Source: Flavobacteriales bacterium UBA974 (GTDB taxonomy: Bacteria; Bacteroidota; Bacteroidia; Flavobacteriales_D; Sanyastnellaceae). From it: a stretch of 64,000 nucleotides of DNA. Of the stretch, positions 57,292-64,000 are shown one piece after another (position 1 is the first letter of the stretch; every line of letters starts with the position of its first letter). The stretch lies in contig DBBW01000024.1 of the NCBI GenBank assembly GCA_002292405.1, positions 1-64,000 of the forward strand, in the 5' to 3' direction. The position numbers and the translations under genes were made by a program. The notes beneath the pieces were generated by a model. The model was not told where the DNA came from and did no database searches. It saw nothing but the letters and a program-made list of their open reading frames with translations.

Positions 57292-58614
57292 TCAGTTCTG
57301 TTCAGCGGTATAAACTTTTTGCTCAGCAAGCCAAGCATCATATTTCTCCTGTGATTCTACAACAATATCCATCGCCATATTAAAATGCGCAGATCCACAG
57401 ATTTTATTGCATAGTAGAATGTAGTTAAAATCTGGATTGTCGAGAATCGTTCGCATACTGTCCGTTGTAATTGTTGGTGTGATTTTAAACCGAGTAGGTA
57501 GGCCTGGTACTGTGTTCATTTGTGCCCTAAAGTGAGGCATGAAAGCAGAGTGGATAACATCACGTGATCTGAAAATAAATTCTATTTCACGACCAATAGG
57601 CAAGTGAAATTCACCTTTTACGATTCTGTCATCTTTACCGACTTCCCAACTACTGCGTCCATCACTAAAGTCATATGGTTGCAGTTCTAAAATACGCTGT
57701 AAATGACGTTCTAAACGGTAGATTTTATCTTCCTTAGCTTCATAAGCAGCTTGGGTCATCACAAGCGCTTCTCCAGAAGAAAGAACTGTCTCGATATCAT
57801 GAAGTCTGCTTTCTAAAAGTGCTGTGTGTTCTGAGGATGGTTCATGCGAATGTGACACGTCATGCCCATGTCCACCTCCACCATGAAGTGTTGCTTCAAT
57901 TTCCGCTTTTTCAGTTAATAGATGCGCTTTTTCAATATCTAGGGTAGCCTGGAGTTTGTCAATTTTGTCCGTGAGTTTACCATTTGCAAGCATCACACCT
58001 TGCTCTGTAATAATTCCGAGAGGATTTGAAGGGGTAATCAAATTAAAATCTGTAGCACCAAATTGACCGTCATCACCAGAATACCGAGCTGTCCAATCGA
58101 ATTGCTTAGAATAAAGCTCTACTCTAATTGCTTCATCAGATGCAGGTCCAGTCATTTCAGTCCAAGTTTTAAGACCGAAAATGATAATCACAGCCAACAC
58201 GATTGATGGAACTACTGTCCAAATGAGCTCTAACTTACTATCGTGAAGTAAGAAGAGAGCCTTCCTGTTTTTATTGTAACGGTACTTGTAAGGAAAAATG
58301 AATAGAAGAGTATTAACAACGAAAAACACGAAAATGATGATCGCAAGGTTGAAGTTCATCAGAGTATCAACCGATTCCCCATGAGCAGAAGCCGAGGGTG
58401 GTAGATAATCCCCGTAGCGGACAAATTGCCATATGGTAGTCGCGTAGAACACAATCATAAATACAATCCAAAGGGCACCATTCATACGGGTATCCGCTTC
58501 AGATATTTCCTCTTCACGATGGCCTCGCAAACGTGCAGAAAGTTGATATATTTTAGCCAGTTGTGCTAGCGCTATTACGCCTACAACGATGACTAAAAGA
58601 ATGAGAAGTTTCAT
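57292..58614 (-). CDS. Cytochrome c oxidase subunit II with a long helical/His-rich insertion
   Basis: A 440-residue subunit, much longer than the usual 250-350. Three membrane helices are visible (1-20, 46-62, 88-108) plus a fourth near 130-148. The copper CuA domain has the final set of ligands His355 (DVIHSAF), Cys402 and Cys406 (CNKIC), His410 and Met413. Between the first CuA strands (RYSGDDGQFGATDFN, 177-191) and the ligand part (from 330) lies an insertion of about 130 residues: a helix DKIDKLQATLDIEKAHLLTE, a His-Gly stretch (HGGGGHGHDVSHSH), and two further charged helices. The canonical core otherwise looks functional. The gene starts 21 nt after actF. Confidence 0.93.
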   Translation of the reverse strand: MKLLILLVIVVGVIALAQLAKIYQLSARLRGHREEEISEADTRMNGALWIVFMIVFYATTIWQFVRYGDYLPPSASAHGESVDTLMNFNLAIIIFVFFVVNTLLFIFPYKYRYNKNRKALFLLHDSKLELIWTVVPSIVLAVIIIFGLKTWTEMTGPASDEAIRVELYSKQFDWTARYSGDDGQFGATDFNLITPSNPLGIITEQGVMLANGKLTDKIDKLQATLDIEKAHLLTEKAEIEATLHGGGGHGHDVSHSHEPSSEHTALLESRLHDIETVLSSGEALVMTQAAYEAKEDKIYRLERHLQRILELQPYDFSDGRSSWEVGKDDRIVKGEFHLPIGREIEFIFRSRDVIHSAFMPHFRAQMNTVPGLPTRFKITPTITTDSMRTILDNPDFNYILLCNKICGSAHFNMAMDIVVESQEKYDAWLAEQKVYTAEQN

Positions 58615-58635
58615 ACGTCAGTTTTCTTTATAGGG

Positions 58636-59892
58636 TTAGTAATGTAAGTCTTTAGACTCCTGAAGCATTGGGTGATTTTTCGCAATCAGAGGGGCTTTAG
58701 ACAATGTCGTCAGCGTTCTGTTGATGAATAACCCAAGGAAGCCGAGGAACAAGCCTATTTCAAATAGCCCGAATACATTGTGATTAAACATTGTACCAGG
58801 GATAACGAGTAAATAGACGTCTGTAAAGTGTCCTATAAAAATGAGAAATGCAACAGGCAATAAGAAAGCCGGATTACGTTTGGTATCTCTAGAAATAAGC
58901 ACTAGAAAAGGAACTACAAAATTGATGAGGAACATCGTTACAAACGGGACCTTGTAGTTCGTGAAGATTCTACTTACGTAGTAAGTGACCTCCTCAGGTA
59001 TATTAGAATACCAGATGAGCATGAACTGACTAAAGAACAGGTAGCTCCACAGCATTGAAATTGCAAACATCCACTTTCCCAAGTCATGCATGTGACTCTC
59101 TGTAATTTCCTCGAAATACCCCTTTGACTTTAACCAAAGTATCGTTACGTGAGTGAAGATAATCATTCCAACCCACATCCCAGAAAACAAATACCATCCA
59201 TAAAGTGTACTGAACCAGTGAGGGTCAAGCGACATTAACCAATCCCAAGAAAGTGTAGAAGAGAAATAAGCAAAGAAAACCATAAACAGCGCACTGCGAC
59301 GTAAGACTTTAAAGTGTATCTCTGTACCTCCGATTTCATCTTCTTGAAGTGACCACTTGCGGAATAACTTCGCAAACACAAGGAAGGTAAATAAGTAGAT
59401 CAACGTTCTAAGCCAAAAGAACCAAGTGGAAAAATAAGCGCCTTTTGCAGCAATTATAGAATCGTAGTTGGGATTCTTGACAGCCCCCGCAACTTCCTTA
59501 TCAAAATAAGTCGATACACCACCTTCTACAGTCATAAACTCATGATAAAGTGTAGTATCCATCCAATGATACAAGTGATGTATGTGAAACTGTCCCGCCA
59601 GTAGAACAATGAAAATCACCGCTGCGCCGTAGGGTAAAAACCCCAACATGGCCTCGAAGAAGCGCTTAATCACAACGGACCAGGCACTCTCAGTGATGTA
59701 TTGTAGCGCATAAAAGAATAGCGCTGCCAACGATAGTGAAAAGTAGAAAAATCCATTTACAAGTAGATTCGCCCACCACCTTTGATGGTGATCTGAATGG
59801 TCTGTTAGATATCCTCCAACAAGAGCTACAAGACCCAAAGCCATGAAGACTTGAGTAATCAGCTTAGCACGTCCTTCAAATTTGAATTCCAT
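58636..59892 (-). CDS. Alternative complex III membrane subunit ActF
   Basis: A 418-residue inner-membrane protein with about ten transmembrane segments, the sixth component of the quinol:electron acceptor complex. Features are the N-terminal FKFEGRAKLITQVFMALGLV, the conserved LMSLDPHWFSTLYGWYLFSG (about 218-240) and LSRDTKRN (ISRDTKRN). It is structurally similar to ActC and may help proton handling, but its role is less clear. It overlaps neither neighbour but is separated by 2 nt from actE and 21 nt from the oxidase subunit II gene. Nomenclature follows position in the Act operon. Confidence 0.88.
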   Translation of the reverse strand: MEFKFEGRAKLITQVFMALGLVALVGGYLTDHSDHHQRWWANLLVNGFFYFSLSLAALFFYALQYITESAWSVVIKRFFEAMLGFLPYGAAVIFIVLLAGQFHIHHLYHWMDTTLYHEFMTVEGGVSTYFDKEVAGAVKNPNYDSIIAAKGAYFSTWFFWLRTLIYLFTFLVFAKLFRKWSLQEDEIGGTEIHFKVLRRSALFMVFFAYFSSTLSWDWLMSLDPHWFSTLYGWYLFSGMWVGMIIFTHVTILWLKSKGYFEEITESHMHDLGKWMFAISMLWSYLFFSQFMLIWYSNIPEEVTYYVSRIFTNYKVPFVTMFLINFVVPFLVLISRDTKRNPAFLLPVAFLIFIGHFTDVYLLVIPGTMFNHNVFGLFEIGLFLGFLGLFINRTLTTLSKAPLIAKNHPMLQESKDLHY

Positions 59893-59894
59893 GA

Positions 59895-60569
59895 TCAGTC
59901 GTTATTTTCGGTTTCAGTTACTATAGCCACACCTTTTGAATCAAATGTTGGCATTTGTCCTCCTTTCTGAAGAACTTGAACATATTGTACAATCTGCCAA
60001 AGCCCCTTTTGGGAAATTTGAGAAGCATGAGAACCCATAAGTCCTTTGCCATACATTAAGGTATGATAGATATTGCCCTCGGGTAAGTCTTTAAGCTTAT
60101 TAGAAAAATCAGGAATACCCATAATGTGACCATTTCTTGAAATCGCTCCATCTCCTTTCCCTTCTAACCCATGACAATGCGTACACATCAGCTCAAAGTT
60201 TGCAGCACCAGCCTCAATATTAGAAGCCGTTGTTGGTAAAGGTGACTTTAACTCTGCACCTGCCAACTCATATCCTTCAAGTGTGTTTGCATAAGCATAA
60301 GGAAGGCCAAACTCCTTTCCTTCTCCTTTAAACGCAATAGAACCCGCAACAGGCTTGCGCGCACTCATGGTATGTCTTTGCTCCGAAGCGACTTCTTCCG
60401 TTACGTAATATGGATCCTCTCCATAATCAACATAGGCCTCAACTGCTGGTGATCGATACATGTCAGGCATGTATTCAACACCAGGACTATTGGGATCAGT
60501 AGTGCAAGATGTAACCATAGCTACTGCTATCATTAATGTTGCTGTGTAAAGTGTAATCTTATGTCTCAT
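59895..60569 (-). CDS. Alternative complex III monohaem cytochrome c subunit ActE
   Basis: A 224-residue lipoprotein (lipobox VTSC, Cys22) on the periplasmic side. It has a single haem motif CTHCHGLEGKGDG near residue 130 and a Met ligand region GKGLMGSHASQI. It shuttles electrons from the Act core to the oxidase or a soluble cytochrome. The mature N-terminus has the conserved YMPDMYRSPAVEAYVDYG. It is in the middle of the operon, 2 nt from actD and from actF. Length fits the family. Confidence 0.92.
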   Translation of the reverse strand: MRHKITLYTATLMIAVAMVTSCTTDPNSPGVEYMPDMYRSPAVEAYVDYGEDPYYVTEEVASEQRHTMSARKPVAGSIAFKGEGKEFGLPYAYANTLEGYELAGAELKSPLPTTASNIEAGAANFELMCTHCHGLEGKGDGAISRNGHIMGIPDFSNKLKDLPEGNIYHTLMYGKGLMGSHASQISQKGLWQIVQYVQVLQKGGQMPTFDSKGVAIVTETENND

Positions 60570-60571
60570 GA

Positions 60572-61102
60572 TTACTTACTTTCTTTAATGCTGAGCTCAA
60601 AAAGCGCAGTGTTTTTAATCGCAGTCTCTAACTCCTCTGCACTCAGACTATTTGAATCTGTTGTAATCTCCATTACAAACATATTATCTGTCGTTCTTGG
60701 ATCGGGATTCGTAGCAGGCATTCCTGGAAGTGTCCCGTTGCGAAGAAGGTAAGTGATAACCATACCGTGGGCTGCACATAGAACTGAGAATTCAAACGTA
60801 ACAGGGATGAAAGCAGGAAGGTTCTCTAGAAGAGAGAAGCTAGGCTTACCTCCAATATTCATAGGCCAATCAGATATCATCGTGTACCACATAAAGGATA
60901 CAGCAATCGTTAATCCAGTCATAGCATACATAAAGGATGTAATTGCGAGACGTGTTCTCTTAATCCCGATTACTGGGTCAATACCGTGTATCGGGAATGG
61001 AGAAAAGACTTCATTCACATGAATGCCCTTTCCTACAAGTTCACGAGCAGCTACTAAAAGCTTTTCGTCGTCGTCGTACATGACGTGGAATACCTTTTTC
61101 AT
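60572..61102 (-). CDS. Alternative complex III subunit ActD (DUF3341)
   Basis: A 176-residue membrane protein with two transmembrane helices (RLAITSFMYAMTGLTIAVSF and an intervening helix near 93-115). The N-terminal cytoplasmic part starts HVMYDDDEKLLVAARELVG and has GKGIHVNEVFSPFPIHGID, the DUF3341 signature. It anchors or stabilises the Act complex; no cofactor is bound. It is 7 nt from actC and 2 nt from actE. A helix-rich C-terminal tail follows. Confidence 0.93.
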   Translation of the reverse strand: MKKVFHVMYDDDEKLLVAARELVGKGIHVNEVFSPFPIHGIDPVIGIKRTRLAITSFMYAMTGLTIAVSFMWYTMISDWPMNIGGKPSFSLLENLPAFIPVTFEFSVLCAAHGMVITYLLRNGTLPGMPATNPDPRTTDNMFVMEITTDSNSLSAEELETAIKNTALFELSIKESK

Positions 61103-61109
61103 GATGGTA

Positions 61110-62486
61110 TTATTTTACTTGTTTGTTTCTATATGACTCACCGCTTGACTTCAAAATTGTTTTCAGCTCGTTCAAAGCAAGTACAGGGAAGAATCTTGTA
61201 AATGCTAAGAATAGCGTAAGGAAAATCCCGAGAGTTCCAAGGAAAATCCCGACATCTGTCGCAGTTGGGATAAACTCACCCCAAGAAGAAGGGAGATAAT
61301 CTCTATGAAGAGATGTTACGATAATAACATAACGCTCGAACCACATACCAATGTTTACAACAATTGAGAGAATAAAAGTTGCAATAAACGATCTGCGAAT
61401 TTTCTTGATCCAGAAAAGCTGTGGACTAATAACGTTGCATGTCATCATCGTCCAGTAGGCAATGCTGTATGGCCCAGAAAAACGGTTGATGAATGCATAA
61501 CTTTCATACTCTACGCCTGAGTACCAAGAAATGAAGAGCTCCGTTAGATAAGCTACACCAACAATAGATCCAGTAACAATGATTACAATATTCATGTACT
61601 CAACGTGCTTGATATGAATGTAGCTCTCGAGTTTGTATGCTTTACGCATCACAAGCAAGAGAGTCTGTACCATCGCAAATCCTGAGAATACCGCTCCAGA
61701 CACGAAGTATGGGGGGAATATTGTCGTATGCCATCCTGGTATAACAGATGTAGCAAAGTCCATCGATACAATCGAGTGAACTGAAAATACAAGTGGTGTG
61801 GCAATACCCGCTAGGACAAGGCTAAGTTCTTCGAATCGATTCCAGTGCTTGGCTCTTCCACTCCAACCAAAACTTAGTATGCCGTAAATCTTCTTCGGTA
61901 ACGGCTTGACCATTCTATCGCGAATTGTCGCAAAGTCTGGTATTAGACCTACATACCAAAATACGAGAGATACTGAGAAGTAAGTTGAGATCGCGAAAAC
62001 ATCCCAAAGAAGTGGGCTGTTGAAGTTCACCCATAGTGAACCAAACTGGTTTGGTAGAGGGAAAACGTAGTAAGCTAACCAAATTCTTCCCATGTGAATC
62101 CCTGGGAAGACCGCAGCCATAATAACAGCGAAGATTGTCATTGCCTCAGCGGAACGGTTAATCGCCATACGCCACTTCTGACGGAACAATAAGAGAACTG
62201 CTGAAATTAGTGTTCCAGCGTGTCCGATACCTACCCACCATACGAAATTGGTGATATCCCAAGCCCAACCAACGGTTTTATTCAGCCCCCACACTCCGAC
62301 ACCAGTTCCTAGGAGGTATAAAATCGACACTATGCCGTAAATGGCAATAATGGACGAAATTGTAATCATTATTTTCCATCCGAGAGGAGCAGGTCCCATG
62401 ATAGGTCCTACAACATCATCGGTAATATCCTTATACGTTTTGTGACCTAGGATAAGTGGTTCGCGAATTGCTGATTCTCTTTGCAT
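61110..62486 (-). CDS. Alternative complex III NrfD-like membrane subunit ActC
   Basis: A 458-residue polytopic protein with about ten transmembrane helices, the main quinol-binding subunit. Motifs include the N-terminal PLILGHKTYKDITDDVVGPI, a GIGHAGTLISAVLLLFRQKW segment with His near the quinone site, NRSAEAMTIFAVIMAAVFPG, and FERYVIIVTSLHRDYLPSSW. NrfD/PsrC-like proteins transfer electrons from quinol to the iron-sulfur subunit ActB, possibly with proton movement. It is 10 nt downstream of actB and 7 nt upstream of actD. Confidence 0.95.
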   Translation of the reverse strand: MQRESAIREPLILGHKTYKDITDDVVGPIMGPAPLGWKIMITISSIIAIYGIVSILYLLGTGVGVWGLNKTVGWAWDITNFVWWVGIGHAGTLISAVLLLFRQKWRMAINRSAEAMTIFAVIMAAVFPGIHMGRIWLAYYVFPLPNQFGSLWVNFNSPLLWDVFAISTYFSVSLVFWYVGLIPDFATIRDRMVKPLPKKIYGILSFGWSGRAKHWNRFEELSLVLAGIATPLVFSVHSIVSMDFATSVIPGWHTTIFPPYFVSGAVFSGFAMVQTLLLVMRKAYKLESYIHIKHVEYMNIVIIVTGSIVGVAYLTELFISWYSGVEYESYAFINRFSGPYSIAYWTMMTCNVISPQLFWIKKIRRSFIATFILSIVVNIGMWFERYVIIVTSLHRDYLPSSWGEFIPTATDVGIFLGTLGIFLTLFLAFTRFFPVLALNELKTILKSSGESYRNKQVK

Positions 62487-62496
62487 AGTCGTTAGA

Positions 62497-64000
62497 TCAA
62501 GAGTTTCTTACCTTAGTCATGTAGTAGACGTTCGGCTTAACACCGATTTCTTCAAGAGCATGATAAGCACGATTGTTTTCCGAAATAGTTCTTACTTCTG
62601 AACCATTGTCGTTTAAGTCTCCGAAGTTAATAGCGTTAGATGGGCAAGACTCTGCACATGCTGTTTTAATCTGTCCATCAAGGATAGGAGTTCCTGATTT
62701 TTTAGCATCGAGCTTACCAGACTGAATACGCTGCACACACATAGAGCATTTTTCCATTACTCCACGAGCACGAACAGTCACATCAGGATTTAAAATGAGT
62801 CGAGCTAATGAGTCATGAGCCGGATTAACGTGTTCGAACTTTTTATATCCTTTATAATTAAACCAATTAAATCGACGAACCTTGTAAGGACAGTTGTTCG
62901 CACAGTAACGTGTACCGATACAACGGTTGTAGGTCATTTGGTTTAAACCCTCATTGCTATGAGTCGTAGCAGCAACAGGGCAAACCGTCTCACAAGGAGC
63001 GTGGTTACAGTGTTGACACATCATCGGCATATGGACTGTTTGAGGGTTCTCTGAAGGATCCTCCATACGGCCGTAGCTGTCAATTACCCCCACACCTTCC
63101 TCCTCTCCTTTTTCAAGAGAGAAATCAGAAGCGTAGTATCGATCGATACGTATCCAATGCATATCACGGTGCCTTAACACTTCGTCCTTTCCAACAACAC
63201 TTACGTTGTTTTCTATGTTACAAGCTGTGACACACGCACTACAACCCGTACAAGTTGTAAGGTCAATCGTCATCCCCCAACGGTGTCCCACTTCCTCTAC
63301 AGGGTGGCTGTGCCAAAGGTCGAATGCGCTGGTCGTCTTTTTATCACGAGCATCTATCACACCATCATGGTTCGTATCCTCGTGAACGTTAAGCCTGTGA
63401 GCTTTGTTCCAAGAAGCTTCACCCTTTTCTTTTCCAGCTTCAGCTAAATATGAATCGAAAGAAGTTTCTTTTACAACGGACTCACGTCCCATATAGGTAT
63501 TGTGAATCTGAGTACAAGCAAGTGGATATTCTGCACCAGTAGTTTCTATGCTGACATCGTAGTTGGCATATATCGTATGGCCTTCAGAAGTTGAAGTTAG
63601 CGGATACGCATTTGCGCCGATCGGCATGGGTAGTCCAGAAGCTTGCGTAAGGTGTTCACCTTTTTCGCCTGTTTGGAATGCAGCTTGCCCGATGTTTTCT
63701 CCGTTAGATCCACGACCGTATCCGAGAGCGATACCTATCGTACCTGGCTTTTGGCCTGGCTGCATAAACGCAGGAAGCTCAACAGACTTACCATTTACTG
63801 TAACTTTTACAACAGATCCCAAATCCTCTTGCGCTATGTATGTATTGAGTCCCATACTGTCCATGTCAGACTTAGACATCGTAACGTAGTTATCCCAGGT
63901 CACCTTAGTTACCGGATCCGGCGTCTCTTGGAGGATTGGATTGGCAGCGTGGTTACCTGAACCGGCTGTTGCCTTTACGTACGTAACTAGCTCAAATGAA
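62497..64000 (-). CDS. Alternative complex III iron-sulfur subunit ActB, C-terminal part (start outside window)
   Basis: The frame is open to the right end with no stop, so the real start lies beyond base 64000; the visible part is about 501 codons. It is the ferredoxin-like C-terminal half of ActB, which in full-length proteins follows a molybdopterin oxidoreductase-like domain. Four Cys groups are clear: CTGCSACVTACN (about 63220-63256), CQHCNHAPCETVCPV (about 62960-63020), CIGTRYCANNCPY, and CSMCV with TACAESCPSNAI nearer the C-terminus. They hold three to four [4Fe-4S]/[3Fe-4S] clusters carrying electrons to cytochrome subunits. An apparent internal start at 63903 (GTG) should not be used. 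Confidence 0.93.
   Translation of the reverse strand, partial: SFELVTYVKATAGSGNHAANPILQETPDPVTKVTWDNYVTMSKSDMDSMGLNTYIAQEDLGSVVKVTVNGKSVELPAFMQPGQKPGTIGIALGYGRGSNGENIGQAAFQTGEKGEHLTQASGLPMPIGANAYPLTSTSEGHTIYANYDVSIETTGAEYPLACTQIHNTYMGRESVVKETSFDSYLAEAGKEKGEASWNKAHRLNVHEDTNHDGVIDARDKKTTSAFDLWHSHPVEEVGHRWGMTIDLTTCTGCSACVTACNIENNVSVVGKDEVLRHRDMHWIRIDRYYASDFSLEKGEEEGVGVIDSYGRMEDPSENPQTVHMPMMCQHCNHAPCETVCPVAATTHSNEGLNQMTYNRCIGTRYCANNCPYKVRRFNWFNYKGYKKFEHVNPAHDSLARLILNPDVTVRARGVMEKCSMCVQRIQSGKLDAKKSGTPILDGQIKTACAESCPSNAINFGDLNDNGSEVRTISENNRAYHALEEIGVKPNVYYMTKVRNS

Noticed and set aside
63903-63903. GTG at 63903 as the start of ActB
   Set aside because: The frame stays open to the window edge with coding-like sequence, and ActB proteins are far longer.

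Overview
The window is about 64 kb of a low-GC Bacteroidota chromosome, most likely a marine or free-living member of the order Flavobacteriales. The evidence is: a full-length SprA (the outer-membrane translocon of the type IX secretion system, T9SS) in the order maeB-ruvA-sprA-gcvH-vanZ-tonB; several secreted proteins with T9SS C-terminal sorting domains; TonB-dependent receptor/DUF4249 pairs; an alternative complex III (Act) operon joined to cytochrome c oxidase; a very short ATP synthase epsilon subunit; Bacteroidota-type promoters (TAnnTTTG -7 box); and almost no Shine-Dalgarno sequences. No tRNA, rRNA, CRISPR array, insertion sequence or phage gene was found. Gene density is high, and no stretch longer than about 300 bases lacks a gene.

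Layout. 1-2169 is the N-terminal part of a large secreted protein (minus strand) that runs off the left end. 2226-13462 holds an AddA-like helicase/nuclease and, 3.9 kb away on the other strand, its AddB-like partner. Between them lie an MbnP/MbnH-like copper-protein/di-heme-enzyme pair, murB and a TPR gene; a glycosyltransferase follows addB. 13484-20807 is housekeeping: DUF2147, a YihY-like membrane protein, nadC, rlmH, atpDC, ribF, then a coupled group of a leucine-rich repeat protein, a NadR-type nicotinamide riboside kinase and PnuC. 20831-32767 (minus) is the maeB-ruvA-sprA-gcvH-vanZ-tonB block. 32809-39156 is an envelope/secretion group: a T9SS cargo protein, a TlpA-like thioredoxin, a DUF6029-like outer-membrane protein, a secreted redoxin with a T9SS tag, an Omp28-like lipoprotein and a small beta-barrel. 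39174-42670 holds a LEA-type lipoprotein, an M20 dipeptidase, proline dehydrogenase and a membrane protein. 42695-49922 has two TonB-dependent receptors, a DUF4249 lipoprotein and a secreted sugar dehydrogenase. 50362-52810 is an ABC/FtsX-type transporter operon ending in a DUF3299-like protein, resembling the zinc-linked zrg operons. Then come a 65-residue protein, a flavoprotein and ruvB. 55538-64000 (minus) is the respiratory operon actB-C-D-E-F-coxB-coxA, with actB cut by the right end.

How the genes work together. The respiratory operon passes electrons from quinol through alternative complex III and its cytochrome to an A-type oxidase, and atpDC uses the resulting gradient. TonB serves the outer-membrane receptors. 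SprA exports the cargo proteins encoded around it. NAD can be made de novo (nadC) or salvaged (kinase plus PnuC).

Most notable points: recurring TAnnTT boxes exactly 4 nt before the start codon, suggesting leaderless transcripts; a perfect dyad (9-bp arms) upstream of a FecA-like receptor; a His-rich, helical insertion in the copper domain of cytochrome oxidase subunit II; and the MbnP/MbnH pair without methanobactin genes nearby. Nothing here is clearly a new defence or mobile system.
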